64,000 nucleotides of DNA from Caprimulgus europaeus (GCA_907165065.1 OU015524.1:57453295-57517294), one strand, 5' to 3'. Positions 46,270-60,041 are shown, counted from the stretch's first letter. The notes: generated by a model from the sequence alone, not told the origin. Translations and numbers: made by a program.

Positions 46270-49200
46270 GACAGAGATAATATTAAAGATTAGGCAATCA
46301 GTTGCATACAGTACCAGGAATCAATCTTACCATGCCTGGGGAGAGCTAAGAGGGTCAACACAGAGTACCCTGAGGACCACAGGTCCACAGGGATAGACAT
46401 TACATAGGTTGATAGAAATCACAGATTGGAGATAGATGTAAGAAACAACTTCATCAGCTTGAGCATCACTCTCAGTGGCATTGCATCTCCAAATGGAAAA
46501 GAAGGCTGTAACAGGAGTTGAACATAAGACATTATGTGCAGTGCACTGTTAATAACAATTTTTTCCTGGATTTTCTTTTTCCTTTTTTTTTAATTTCTGT
46601 GCATGTTGGATGGACTTTGATGACATTATCATACTCTTCATTATGATCATGGTAGCTTGAATTTCTCCTTCCATCTTTTGTAATAAATATAAAATGAGAT
46701 TGTTACATAATTCTAAAATTCTAGAGTAGGGCGGTGCTTATATTTATAAACTGCATATATAATGTATCAGAGCTCACAAATTAATCACCAAAAGTTAGTG
46801 ACATCTGAAAGTGGGCAGGGAATCCTAACAGGCCCCCGAGAGGGTGTCTAAGAAGACACTTTGGCAGAAAACTCTGCTGACTTTCTATAAAAGAGTGCAG
46901 TGTCGTTAATTTTAGCCACATATTATGCCTAATTAACTCATTATGCAAATATGTACATAATAAACCACTATCATCCAAGAGCCCAAAAATCCAGCAACCA
47001 TGTTCTGAAAGGTCACATCCTAAACCTTTAATACAGAGAGCGAGAGGAGAATGAAAAAAGCTCAAATAAAAGGCTTTACTGCTGGAAAGAACAACAGCAG
47101 GAGCTTTTCAAAACATAACCACTTACCTTTTTAAAGAAAATAAATATGTAGTCTGTTCTGACTCTTCAGCTGTGCTTGTTCTGTCTCTTTTTCCCACGCC
47201 TACTCATCTCCTTTTATTTCTCTCCTCTAGTCCTCTCTTTCCCTGTTTTCAGCATGCTTTTTTGTTCTCTTTTCTCTTTGGGCCAGCTGAAGCCCTGAAG
47301 ACCTTGAAAGAAGGATGAAAAAGCTGTAGACCAAAGAGGGATCAGAGAGTTGCAGAAGGCAGAGGTGGGCTGCCAGCACATGGCGGTAGAATCAGGACAG
47401 AAGTAAGGAGGGCTTGTTTGGGGCTTCTCCTTGGCAAGAACTTATTAAAAAGCAGGGGCTTACTGGACACAATAAAAATAAAGCATTCTGACTTTCACTG
47501 CATTCATCCTAGCAAGAAAAGTGCTAGACTACTGAAAGAGTTGATCGCAATAATGCCAGATAATCAGGCCAGGGGATGCACTGGAAAATCATACCTAGCA
47601 AACACAGGTTATTTTCCTAAACGTGCATGGCAGCACATCTCCCACTCACCCTTAACAAAGAAGCTCTCACCTTTTTTTACAAATGTAGACCACCATGACC
47701 CATATTTTGTTTCCTTGAGGGCAGACTACCAGTTAACAATATCCAACCCTTTCTACTTCTCTTTTCTTCCTCTTGCTTTGAGGAACAAGAACCAGAGTAG
47801 TCAGCCCAGATGTGTCACATCCATGTCTTCTTAAGTGGGCATATAACCCTGCCACCAGCCTCCTTTTGCTGCCACTAGCCTCAGTGAGCAGCCCTTCAAG
47901 TCCTTTATCCCACAATCGCCCACAGCTTTGGCACTGTTCAGTGAGAGTTTTTTCTATGCAATATTTCCAGTTACCTTACACATTTTGTCCCAAACCTCTC
48001 AAGTTTGTAGTGTATATTGAGTATCCTACTGATTCTGAAGTCTTACCAAAGTAATGGTGATAATGTTTTATTTGTCCAGCGAAGCTTGTCTGGCATCATA
48101 TACCATCCAAACAAAATTTTGAATTATATTTCCATCGGAAATGATACTGTCACACTTTTGACCTATTTACAGATACAGGCCCAAGTCTTATCTGCCAGAT
48201 CCATCTGTGATTCCCGCTCCTGTTTCTCTGTATATTTATGTTCATGTGCTCCCTCTGCATTCCTCAGAGCACAATAAATCCCACCTGCCAACCCCTTCGT
48301 CACCTCTGCCTCAAAAAGAATTGCTTCAAGGTCAAGCAGTTCCCTTGCAATGTACAGTTTAACCTGATTTGTGGAGGCAAAGCTTTGAAATTTTTAAAAT
48401 AAGGCTAAGGTAAAGTAAAGCTTGCAAATGAAAGTCTGACGGTAAGCTGGAGTATTTCCCTTGCCAAAGAGTTCGAGCAGAGGGCACTGTGCCATCTGAA
48501 GCCATAAGAGCTGGAATTATGTTATTTATTACTCTACACATAAGATATGCCTCAAGTAGAAAAGAAAACAAATGCTGACAACAGAAAGCAATCAAAGCCC
48601 CATCCACGTAAATCAGCAGGAGAGAGGCGGAGGGACAACTTCTCCCCCAGTCTGTCTGCAAGTTCACACCAGTGAATACTGGCCTTAGTCCAGGCAGCTT
48701 TACAAACCTTCAATGAAAAAAGTAAAAGGACAAATGTAGGGTGGAAGCCTTAAAAGTACCAAAAGGTGACAAATAATTGCAGGGTATACAAATGATCTAT
48801 AGTATTTTGCCAGTTTTCACCTGGATTTTGCTGCGACACAAGGGTTCCTCCATCGGTGAGGTGTTGACTGATCTTTTGAGACAGCACCAATGAAAATCCC
48901 AGGTAAAATATTAATCTGAGGATTTAAGATGTGGAGGTAAACCATAAATGCTAACACATAGATATCCTACACACATTGACCTTATGTACCTAGACCCCTA
49001 AAGTCATGGGAATAGCTTAAAAATAATGTCTTTATTTAAAAAAAAAACAAACAACAAAACCCAACCAAACTCGTATTTTTTGTATTCTTCTTACCCTCCT
49101 TTTGAACACTAAAAGAATCTCATTTTCATTTTCATATTTCTTCTTTACAATGAAAACCTTTTTTTTTCTTTTTTTTAATAAATGCTGCAATTTCCATGTA

Positions 49201-50070
49201 CTCACCTGACTCAGGGAGTTAAACTTTAAAAAACAAATAGATTTCCAAAGATCATGAGAAAGGGCATAAGAACACCTCAGGACTAAGTTGAAAAGACTTC
49301 TTGAAAATGCTGAAATTCCAGCAAGTTCCACTCAGCATTAGCTAACTGGATTAAAAACTGTCAGTCAACTAAAGATCTAGGAACAGATGCCCAAACTGTA
49401 TGTATTTTTTTTTTATTTTAATGAATAGTTCCAATGATAAATAACAGATTTCCCTATTTATAGAAAACTGGTGTTACAAGAATATCAGATTGTGCTATTA
49501 CACCCCCACATGCATACCAGTTTTCTATATGGAAATTTGATAATTACAAGAATTGTTGCTTTTAGAGATTTGGAAACAACACGAAATGGAGTTTTGTTGT
49601 TGCTAAAAAACAAAAAAGCTACCTATCTATTTTTTTTTTTTTTTAATTAATCTGGAACATAAGGATATTGGTTTAGCCAGAGGCAGAATTTAAAGGCTAG
49701 GGAGAGATAATTTAAAAAATAAATAAATAAATAAATAAAATGGAAAAGACTGCACTAAACTCTTTTTTCTTTGCTGTTTTTAATTTCTGCCTTGAGAAGG
49801 AAAAAAGCGTCAAAAGTTTGCAGAAGTAAAAATGGGATAAATCAAATATCCTTGTAACTTTCAAATATTTGGGTTTGCTAGACTTCACATATTTCACAAA
49901 ATGTGTCATGGTATTAACCAATATGATAAAAAAGCACCTAAAAACTAACATCACACTGCATTAGAAAAACTGCCCAAAAGAGCTAGTATCGAAATATCAT
50001 GTAAAATTCATGCGCTAAGAAAAATTCCATTCAGACTGAGTCACAGAGACTCATGCTGTATTTGTAAAAT
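46270..50070. other. Non-genic stretch with A/T runs
   Basis: No gene recognised. Holds a (AAAT)n microsatellite at 49717-49739 and several poly-T or poly-A runs (about 49036, 49160 and 49630). A 138-codon plus frame (47418-47834) has no domain. Confidence 0.5.
49717..49739 (+). repeat. (AAAT)n microsatellite
   Basis: Five perfect AAAT units plus flanking A residues. Confidence 0.92.
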
Positions 50071-50079
50071 TCTCAAACA

Positions 50080-50620
50080 TGATATGAGAGCATTATTGCC
50101 TTCAGGCTTGTTATTTCATCCCCTGGACACACGCAGAAGCATATCATCCTTTCATAGGATTGATCAGCAAATATCCTCCAGAGCAGTTAGATAAGAAGGC
50201 ATTCCCTTCTGCTAGCTGTAGGTTTTTGCTGTGTTGCATTTATTACTGTGGTGTGAAAATCTCCCACTGAGTGCAATACCTTTAAACACTTCTCGGGATT
50301 TTTTTGTTGTTGTTAGGCACTTTGCCAAGTGGTGTGTTGTGTTACTTACCTTGGAAAAGAATTGTTGTAGCATAATTTATTTTGGTCTGGGCAGAAATTA
50401 GCTATGGAAGAAGTTCTGAGACCTGCTTTCTCATTACCAGCAGGCCTTCCATCTGCTTAATTAGAAGTGCAAATATTTGGAAATCTGAAATCCTACAGCA
50501 ACGTCTCAGATAGCATTTCTTTGTTGCAAGATCTGAAAAGTGATCACTGATAATTGTTGATTGTGCTCTGTATGACTGTAATTACATGGCATTGATCTGA
50601 TGCTCAGACACCACACTGAT
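50080..50620. promoter_or_regulatory. Candidate conserved non-coding element, about 0.5 kb
   Basis: A long repeat-free block with CTGCTTAATTAGAAGTGCAA next to ATATTTGG, an octamer-like TGCAAATA, TGACTGTAATTACATGGC and GATCTGATGCTCAGAC. Density of homeodomain/POU words and absence of repeats give it an enhancer-like look. Conservation cannot be judged here. Confidence 0.3.
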
Positions 50621-50629
50621 GAGCTTAAT

Positions 50630-53600
50630 ATACGAACCTCAATAGACTAGATACAATTAGACCAGTAAACACCGAGAAGAGCTAGTTTGAAAGGGCAAAG
50701 AGAAATCACAAACAAATGTGAATGACTGAAAGGAAAAAAAGAAACCAAAAAACTGCTGAATATTTTATCCAGCACAGTCTATTCAGTCATTTAAGCTGCT
50801 GATCAAATACCAAACACCTCTTTTTTGTGTTCAAAAAAAGACTATTTAATTCCTTGCCTGCCTGGAAGAATTAAAGAGACCACAGCAAACCTGCTCTGAA
50901 CTACGCAGGTAAAGTGTCAGGCTCTCTGCAGACATGGGTGGCTGGCCAAGTACCTCAAGGATTGTCCCTAAATACCAAGGGATGACCTGGTCCACTGGGT
51001 AGGGAGGTGAGAACATACCAGATGAACTGAGAAGGGAGAATTCAGTTCCACAAGAATGTCTGCTTGGCACTGGATAAAGCACTTTCACATTAGCATTTAG
51101 CACACCAGCCATACAGCTGTAAAAGGGTAGAAAACTGAGAAGGAGATGAGATAAAAGGGGAATATTGCTTCTTAAGTGGGCTGTGAACTTTCTTGCTCTA
51201 ATTGATCTCTTACCATCCTACGCAAAGGAAAGCAACCGGCATGTTCTGCAGACGGATGGTTAATCACACATACACAGGAAAACCTTTCTACTCCTCCCTG
51301 CAACTGCTGAAAATCAGGTTCACCCTCAGACCAGCATGGGCACAACTCTTATTATTTCATGGGGAAGGGGACAGAAGCGCTGATGGCATGATGACAAAAT
51401 AGCCACCTGGCACATGGGCTAGCCACATGGCTAGTGCCTCCACTACAGAGTCTTCTCATATTGTACCGTAAGGGAAGGAACAACTTTAGTTGAGTTGACA
51501 AGAAGGAAAAACTTTTTATTCAAATGCTTTCTCTGGGATCATCAGACCAGCACATTCAGTGACTCCTATATACGACCAAAACCAGCATCTGGTTCCCAAA
51601 GACCTCAGAAACCTCCTCAAACTATTATTCCTGGTAAGGGTAAAGGGTCGATGAGGGAGAGAAGAATGATCAGGGACAATGTGGTGGTGGCTGCAAAAGC
51701 TGAAGGGCTACAGGAAAGCACACCCTGGGGAAAGGGGGGGTTACACTTCTGTCAGAGCAGATTAAATGGCTGGAAAAATAAATGATCTTTCAGGCAGGAG
51801 GCTTGGAGGCTTTTCGGGACACTCTCATGAAAGGTTAAAAGAGCATTTTTTCCTTCCAGGTTGGCAGAACACAAAGAAACAATATGGTCAGGAATTCTGA
51901 CTTAGTGCCAAAAATGCTGATTTAGGTCCTTTCTGGGAAGCTGCCCCACTGGAGAAGGACCCAAACCTGCATGGAGCACCATGGAGGCAAATGGGGGTAA
52001 GGGAAAGCAGCATCCCTCCAGTCAGCTCACCAAAGTGTGTGATCTGTGCAGCTTTTTTTGTCAAATCCAAAGTATGCTAACTTTATGCAATTTAAATTCA
52101 CAAACAACTTAAAAGAATTGTTCAGTAAATAATTTCACATAACAAGTGAATTTGAGAAAACAGCAATCTGTTTAGAATAATTTGTGAAGAGATAAGAGGA
52201 AAAATTTGTTGAATAAATTATCCATTATAAATTTTCTCCCACCTGCACTTCCAACCACCCTGTTTGAGTTTCTGCTGCTACTTACTCCCTGTTTTGAAGC
52301 ACAGGGAATATTCAACTTTCGTGTGCTCATCAGTAGGCAGAATACAAAACTGTATAAATAATACAAACTCAGCTCATATTTTGTTGAGCGCTCAGTGGCT
52401 TTTTACTTCTCCTTCCGACATTTTTCTACCTTGCAACTCGGTTTGGTTTTTCTTTTCTTTTTTTTTTGGCAGGTTGAAATTCATTACCTCTGTCTCAGCC
52501 CATATGCTGTATAGCAAGGAAAAGAATTATAAGAAAAAGAATTAAAAGATATCCTAACACTGACATCATGCAGCACTTTTAATTTGTAGATTTTCAGCGA
52601 TTTGCAAAGGCAGATGCTTTTCATTACGCCAAACTTCACAGATGGAGAATCTAAGGCATTGCTGATATGTATATGCCAAAATCTTCCACTTGCTTCAAAT
52701 ACACCTCAGTTTTGCCCAGAGAGGTTAACTGTGCTTCCCAACCCGAGAAAGGTGACAGCTATGCCTTTGTGCAGGGCTCTGGGCAGAGGCAGCCAGGCTG
52801 GCTCTGAACAGGAAGCACCAGAGCCATGTCAACCTGCTACTACACCTGCACTCGTTAGAAGCACCGCTAATTAGCTTGACACAGCAACATGCTGCCATAT
52901 CTAAATTGCTTCCAGGACCCAATTAGTATCTCTGCAAGGTACAGCACTAGATGATGTAGACACGCAGCCTGTTTAGAGCTGCTCTGATACCGCCAGCCAA
53001 GGTCAGCATTCATGGAAAGACATGCCCAAGGTAGGCCACTGGTAAGGCCACATAGATCCTAAACCTCACAATATTTGCTCTTGTATTCAACTTGCCAAAT
53101 TATGAAGCTTTTCCCACCCTGAAGGCAGGATATAGCAGGTACAAAAGTACTTTTTTTTTTTTTTTAACCCAAACAATAATCATATTCTCTACAAATACGC
53201 TCCACAAGGTAATGTGTTTGCTGTGGACGGGTTTACACACTTCACTTCAGTCTTTTAATTTTTCCCAAGTGTACCTTAGTAATCTGCAGTGAGGTGATAT
53301 GGAAACATGTCATCTGAAGCCAGAAAGCATAAAATCCCCTTCTCCTGCCACCTTTTCATTGTGCAATTAAACAACAATTTTCTACATCTGCCTGGGGGAA
53401 AGGATTCTGCAGGATGTACCTGGGTGAGTAATACTGATTCGCTCTCTGTTAAGAACTGTCTTTGTTGCACCAGCATTGTCTGAAGAGACAAGATTGGGAT
53501 AAGGCCATGGGAGGTCACCAAGTATGACCTGGAGATGCTCTTGGGATTTTATCAATGGAATTTTCCTACCTTTACTTCTTGCTTTCTGTGTGGTGTCCCT

Positions 53601-53631
53601 GTAACAAGTATTCTCATGACTAGCACTGGTC
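50630..53631. other. Non-genic stretch
   Basis: No recognised element. Contains poly-T runs at about 52455 and 53152-53165. Confidence 0.5.
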
Positions 53632-53637
53632 CCAGCC
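53632..53637 (+). repeat. Left target-site duplication of the solo LTR
   Basis: CCAGCC, identical to 53977-53982. Six bases is usual for avian alpha/beta-type (ERVK-like) integrations. Confidence 0.8.
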
Positions 53638-53976
53638 TGTTAGGGAATGGCTCAGAGAGCAAGGCAGAATGGTTGTACGAGCAGCCTGTCTGACATTTAG
53701 CAGGCCGCAGTGGAAAAGTACTGAAAACGGACACTGACTGCGGCTTTATCTCAATCTGGTAAGCAACCTTGAGAAAGTAAGTGAGAATGCTTTACCGTTA
53801 AACCGCAAGTAGGAGGACCATGTAAATGTAACGTTTAGAGCTTAAGCCAATTAGCTAAGGACTAGTAGGAATAATTATCGTAGTCTGTAAAAATATGACG
53901 GAATGAGTGTAATAAACGGAACTCTGCCTTATCACTCACATTGAGTCGGCTCGCATAGTTTCCTCCGTCACTCACA
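53638..53976 (+). mobile_element. Solo LTR of an ERVK/alpharetrovirus-like endogenous retrovirus, 339 bp
   Basis: Begins TGTTAGGGAATGG and ends CCGTCACTCACA, so it has the TG...CA ends of a retroviral LTR, and it is flanked by identical 6-bp CCAGCC duplications. Inside are a CCAAT-type word (AAGCCAATTAGC) and an A/T-rich TATA-like patch (GTAAAAATATGACG). An AATAAA polyadenylation signal lies at 53911-53916, about 60 bp before the 3' end, giving the U3-R-U5 order. The CpG-containing 3' part (GAGTCGGCTCGCATAG) differs from its AT-rich surroundings. No gag, pol or env sequence adjoins it, so it is a solo LTR left by recombination. Family name not assigned. Confidence 0.82.
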
Positions 53977-53982
53977 CCAGCC
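53977..53982 (+). repeat. Right target-site duplication of the solo LTR
   Basis: CCAGCC, exact copy of 53632-53637. Confidence 0.8.
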
Positions 53983-55190
53983 TTCTCAAGAACGTGGACT
54001 GCAGTCACTCTGGTTTCTCTAGGGGTTGTATTAGGGCTACGTGAAAACAGTAATTCTCCAGCTTGCGGATCCTGTGGCTGGCTTTTGATTCAGGACCAGT
54101 ACCCCACACAGACTCCATGGACCAGTAAATCCACAGTTTAGAAGTTAAATTTACCAGGGCGGAGTCATGGAAACCCATTTGCTCCTCTTTTTTTTTTCTG
54201 GCTGGTACCCAGAAAAATGTGAGGGTTAGCTTTTGATTCCCCAAGCTGCTGGCCTTTATCACAGACTAGAAGGGACTGGTGGAATAACCCAAGGCTCACA
54301 TTGGACAGGGCTGGCTGGGGGCTCTGTTGAACACCAAATGACAGTGAGGATTTTGGCCTCAGTGTCCCCTATGGCCTGCTTTCCCCTTCAGCTGGGAAGC
54401 TTCAGGGAAGAGAGGCCCTGTACTACCCATGTAATGAAGTTGTGAAAAAACAGCTCTTGAACTGCTCAGGAGCAGTGGTTTGCCCCCACCCCTCTTCATT
54501 AGCTCTCCATTTAGACCTTCAGGGCCAGCTGGTGCTCTGGGTGCTGTTGTCTAAGGAACTATGTACATAATATTTAGTTACAAATACACCTATTGCAGTC
54601 TCAGATACATTTGCTTTTCTTTAAATTTATTTTATGGAAGAAACCAGAACTTAAAAGAGAGCTTAGTGCTCTCTCACTGTTCCAGTCTTGCCAGTGTTCA
54701 TATTCAAATCAGTGAAATCAGTAGGGAAATGCACACGTGGAACTAAGCACATCTGCAACGTTGGCTAGATCAGGCCACTCCAGGGCCAAGAGATCATTTC
54801 CATTTTCCCATGGCAAGTGTGGAATCTTGCACACTATTTCTGAGAGAGCTGTAAAAGAGAAACAAATTTTTAATTAGATTTAAAATGCACTTCTCTATAA
54901 TTTTCAGGCTAAAAATTACAAATGATCTCGCATCAACATTGTGTTGTCAATTTGGCTTTTTAACATGTGTTTTTACTATTTACAAAAGCCTTTTCTGTTC
55001 ACCTTTTAGAAATCTTCTCTTGATTCTATTTCCTTTTCTAATTACAATCCCATTTCCTCAGTAAGTCCTTGAAAAAGCTTCCCCCATGCCTCTAATCATC
55101 TCTCCAGTTATAATCTTCAAAATTGTGTTCCATTCAGTTTTCAATTTGGCAGCACCCAAAGACAGATCTCCATGTGGTTAACAACCTTTT
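53983..55190. other. Non-genic stretch
   Basis: Nothing recognised. Confidence 0.5.
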
Positions 55191-55204
55191 ATTTGCTGCC
55201 AGTT

Positions 55205-55335
55205 AGGGCTGAGGTTTATGCTTCTTCTCTTTTTGGGCTTCAGTGATGTACTTGATGCTGTTTAATACATCCTTCTTCAGCACTTTTGTTATGCAGGTGT
55301 TTGCTTTATCATGGACTCCAGGGTTTTCATTTTTT
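55205..55335 (-). pseudogene. Possible fragment of a processed pseudogene, Lys-rich C-terminus
   Basis: On the minus strand a short open segment ends in a natural-looking Lys-rich tail (VLKKDVLNSIKYITEAQ, then KEKKHKPQP and a TAA near 55207). Upstream, a run of A residues and frame changes break the frame. The composition is unlike the chance frames around it and resembles a small basic protein. I cannot name the parent gene and no poly-A tail is visible, so this may be chance. Confidence 0.2.
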
Positions 55336-55339
55336 TTTG

Positions 55340-58300
55340 CTGGGTGCAAATTTATCCTTTATAGAATCCTATAATCCAGGCTTTCCTCTTTTATTTCTTT
55401 CATACTTCTTCAAGGCCTGATCTGAGGTACAAAGAGTATTTTGTTTTAGCCTTGATCCAAATACGAGAAAATACTTTTCAGGACTAAAATTTCTGCTGAA
55501 AATCAGGGTAGCAACACCAAAATTAACTAAGCTATGCTGACTTAGAGCCGTGAAGGGCTCTGGTCCCCATTAATATCATATGGAGACACTCAGCTTCCTG
55601 CTGCATTTAAAAGGAAAGTTCCTGTCCAGTCACCCCTAGGATTTCATGTGATCAGTGCCAGGGCTATCTCCTGAACTGTTCTCCTTGGTGGATCTCTCTC
55701 TTCAAGCACATAAGCAAAACCAGGAGCCTACGACAGTTCTCTTCATTCCCCATGGCAGTGGGTTACCTGTCAAGCAGGTGTGACACACAAAGCCTCACAC
55801 AAGTAAGTCCTTCAACACAGCTTGCTGACAGAGAAATGTTGGGCCATAACAGAAATAGGAAGGGCAGAGCTTTTTGCAAATATCTAGGAACAGAATTTCT
55901 CCCACCTCATCAAATTGTAATTTTAAGTGATATTTTTTTGCCCAGTCAGTTTCTAAGTTATGTTGGTTTCAAACAAATAAAAGAAAGAAAGAAAGAAAGA
56001 GAGAGAGAAAGAAAAGATGGACATCAAATTAACTATCTCCTTTCTTTGATCACTTGGAACAAAACGCAAAGATGATATTTTGCACTTGTTTCCTTCAGAA
56101 AGACAGGCACTGCCATGCCGGCTTCCTAGAAGCCAGTCACAGAATCCAGAGCAGGTGCAGGGTGCAGCCGCTCCCTAAATGTCTCAGACTGTAACATCTG
56201 AGGAGCAGTTCAACTCGCTGGCTGCTGGCCATGAAGTCATAGCTCTGTCCGATTCCACCCTATTACATGTGGACTAATCTGCTCGTGCTAGATAGATGTG
56301 CCTGCTGTTGTCATGTAACACTTGTGCCTATGCAGTGCCTAAAGCCCCACCGGCAATATGCAGATGATCTTGTCCCAGGAGACAAAAGGCACTATCAAAC
56401 ATTTGCTATTTTATATGTATAAATACATTTGACTACTTTAGAACTGTGTGAGCAAGTAAGTGTCTGAAGTAGAGGGCAAATTCATAGCAATTTTCTCTCC
56501 TTGAGTATCTTCCCGTGGGAGGGAACTTTTTGAGAGGCTGTGTTCATTTTCCTGTGACTAGAGTGACTACAATAGAAACCAGAATGATCTTTACAGAGCC
56601 CCCACCTCCTTCATGGCATTAGTTAGCATGCAGGGAGCTGCTCTGTGGACAGGAGAAAGATGTGTGTAAAGGCTCCAAGAGAGGGTTTCTGCTTTCCTCT
56701 TCTGAAATTATTGTTTAGAGCCTGCAAGGTACATCACAGTAGGCAGGAAGATGCTAAATGCAGTCTTTTCATATGTATTTTTAGCAGCAAGGACACAGGT
56801 GTGCTTCTGCTCCCTTCCATCACTGGATTACGCTTTTTGATTTTCCAGGTAGGGGCAGAAATATCTCCTTCTTGAATTGTAGATGAGAGTTACAAGGTTT
56901 ATCTGCCACATTCAAAAGAAAAGAGAATGGAGGTGTATGTCGCCATCTTTTCTTTGCTTTGTGGTACCTTTATATCTTATTTGGGCATAGAAATTAGGAG
57001 ACAATGAACTATTCTATCACTGCACTATTTTTTATAGTAAGAGTTGTTTTTCAGAGGTCTCAGTACTGGAGCAAGAACTATTAGTAATTTTCTGTGTGAG
57101 GAACACATGTGACCACTTCTGTCTCCTGGAAAAAGGCATGCAAACTATTTCATTATGATGGGGACATCCACTTTGGTCAAAGGAGCATGACTGCAAGCAT
57201 CAAGGCTTAATCTAGCACTTCATGTAGGTGAAACTTTATTTTTAAAGTGTAGGATGTTATTAAAACACATGGAGAAACTCAAAACTATGGCAGAATGAAA
57301 TGGAAATTAACTCATCTCTCGAAACACAATAGTCCTGAAATTTGCTTGCCATTGTTTGTAGATGTCATAAGGAAATACCGCATAGGGTGTGCTACTTCCA
57401 TTTAATTACACAAAACAGAAGAGCAATATAGGTAAAGCAAAATAAATAGCTACACACAGACACACCTCCATTTATGTATATGCATACATACATTAAATCA
57501 CTCATACAGAAAACTCTGTTCACTACAGTCCAGGATTTCTGCTGAGTTACTGAATGTTTCCCAGCACTGTTATATCATCTCCATATGAAAAATTTTCTTA
57601 GCTCTGACAAGCACCTCATAATAAGTTCACTTATTTTTCCTTTCACTGATTAGAAATTACAAATCCCAACCCAAGGCATAAAATATCTACTTTTTAAAAA
57701 ATTAATAAATAAATGTGCAATACCTACATGAAAAGCCATGGCCATTCTTATTTGAGGTAATTTAGAGAAAAAGCAATATTACTAAAAAATTCTTCCCTTT
57801 TGTGGCCATAATATGTAGGGCTTTTCTACGTTATCAATCAGGAGTGAGGAAAGTGCCTCTTCTGTCTTCCTACATCTCTGTAAATCAGAAGCAATGCCAC
57901 TAAAACTGGGAGGTTAAAACCTGCCTGACAAAAGAGCAAAATACATTGATTTGAAGGCAAAACACCAATGACTGCAGACATTTCATGGCTGAAAGAGACG
58001 TTCACAGACACTGTGAAAATTCCCTGCTCTCTCCCACCCACAAAATGCAGACACTTTCCTTTCTGGGTTTATTTTCCCCCACTATTTTACCTAAGCTGTC
58101 ACTTTTGTTAAACTGTTCATTGTGAAAGTTAAGCTGTCTCTGGAGATGCATCCAGACTGCTGCCTTCTATAAGTTTCCCAAAGATAAAAAGAAAGCTATG
58201 GGTACGGATTACTAATGCCTTTCCACCTCACAACAATTGCTCCAAAACACAAAAGGCCACCTGAGTTGCTTTTAGGTATGTCCTTGCCATTTCTCAAGGA

Positions 58301-59040
58301 CCTGGAGTTTAACTTCACTGTATTTCAGCCTGGACACAGATCAACATAAAAATCTCCACTATGTCTCTCAAAGTTTCCCTCAAAACTGCCCTTTCTCTAA
58401 GTATGTTTCAATCTCTTTGTTCTACCCTCTTTTCTCTCAGATAGTCAAGACCATTTCTGCAAATCTGCTCACTCCATATTTTCTGATCTCACATCAGCTG
58501 AAGTCCAGGGAAGCTTTTTATCTTCTACCACCAAGAAAATCAATGTTGTTTTGATACCTTCCTGTCCAGTGTAAAACTGAAAAACACATTACTGGTGTTA
58601 GTTCTTCCTACTATTAATAATCTCATTGCAGATTAAGAGGCATAATTCTAGCATTAGGTGCATAGCCTCTCTGTGTTAGAGCTTATCATGTGATGGATCT
58701 TTCCTAAGACTATTAAAATGGGTCTGTCTCTGCCCCTTTCACTTTTCTCTCAAGCTCATAGGCAGATAACAACTGTGACTCCCAGTCACAGCTCTCCAGG
58801 GCATGTCACACTCCAAACTCGTCAAGGATCAGTTACCTTCATTTTTAATCCCTTCCCAAAAGAAAAAAAAAGAAAGTAACTGCTCAAAGTACAACACATG
58901 CATCCACAGTTATCAATCAGTATCTGAGCTGGCCTCCTTTATTTCATATCTCTTTGAGACATCCAACGGTTTTACCCTTTCTGTGTCTTTGTTGGGTCCA
59001 TTCCATTGATGCTGTCTGGCTCACGGGCTCCTTTTTACTC
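55340..59040. other. Non-genic stretch
   Basis: No gene or named repeat apart from the AAAG/GA microsatellite at 55979-56016. Edges against the Ty3/gypsy remnant are approximate, and a 3' LTR for that element is not recognisable here. Confidence 0.45.
55979..56016 (+). repeat. (AAAG)n/(GA)n microsatellite
   Basis: About five AAAG units followed by GA units and more AAAG, all purines, about 38 bp. Confidence 0.93.
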
Positions 59041-59409
59041 GCTTTTAGGATTTGGCATACATCTTCTCCCACCTAGGGAAGAAGACGCAATGCCTCCTTT
59101 CTCCAACAGATCTGTGCTTGCTCAGTAATTGCCTCATCAGAGAGGAGCTACTCCTCATGACAGCAGTCTTTTATGCCATTAAATATATTTCTGTTAAATG
59201 CAGCCTAGCTGTCTTGGATTGCAAAGATTTCATTAGTGCCATTCGTTAATACAGTACATCCTCGATTTGATTTTTTCACAGCAGTTAGACGTCCTTCACT
59301 TTAACATCATTGACTACACCATTGGACAATCTTAATCGAAGTCTGCTGCTGAACATGTTTCAGTATCCAGAACACTGCTCTGGAATTAAACAATTCTTAA
59401 ATGGGATAT

Positions 59410-59680
59410 GAGAATGCAAACTTATCAGATTGTTTAAGTGGTCCTCCCACACTACTATCAGACTGTGGGTATCCTGAATCAGAAGTAATATGTTTAAAAC
59501 TCTTTTAGAAAACATTTAAATGTCTAATAATCAAATTGTGGTCCATTATCTGACATAACCATGGGTTGTGTGCTATGGCAGACAAATACCATCTTTATAT
59601 ATGAGATCACATGTTCAACAGATGACTTCTGCAGCAATGTTATTTCTGGATACTAGGAATAATGATCTGAAAAAAAAAGT
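59410..59680 (-). pseudogene. Integrase core remnant of the Ty3/gypsy element
   Basis: One minus frame shows SDHYS, a stop, then YPEITLLQKSSVEHV, leading to TQPMVMSDNGPQF. This follows the integrase core pattern (DYYSRYPE, then the second catalytic Asp in SDNGPQF, codon 59548-59550). After a stop and frame change, HITSDSGYPQSDSSV matches the HITSSPYYPQSNG segment. Where the catalytic Glu of the DDE triad should follow (AER after SNG) the remnant has Gly residues, so integration activity is lost. The N-terminal HHCC part is barely traceable toward 60040. Confidence 0.8.
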
Positions 59681-60041
59681 GCCATTTTTACAGCAAACAA
59701 ATAGATTTGTTTCAGCTGTGGAACATGAATCTTAAGTTTCTAGAATTACCATCATTGTTTTTTTAAATTAACTGGTTTTTTTCATTCTTTGGCTATTTTG
59801 CCGACACTGATCAGTAGTTAATATTTATAAATATAACACATTTTGCATTTTTTTCATACACAGATATCATGCATGCATTCTGTTTACTAGCACTAGTTTT
59901 AAAGTTTCAGGAAGTGGTTTAATATGCTCAGAAAATATACTCCATATTATATAAAATATTCTTTTAAAATTGTTTAAAGACCAGTAACTGCTGTCCAGTT
60001 AGTCAGACTCACAGCTTGTATTACCTTCTGCAATGCTTTAT

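Noticed and set aside
47418..47834. 138-codon plus-strand frame
   Set aside because: Sequence is not protein-family-like, with no supporting signals; plausible by chance in 64 kb.
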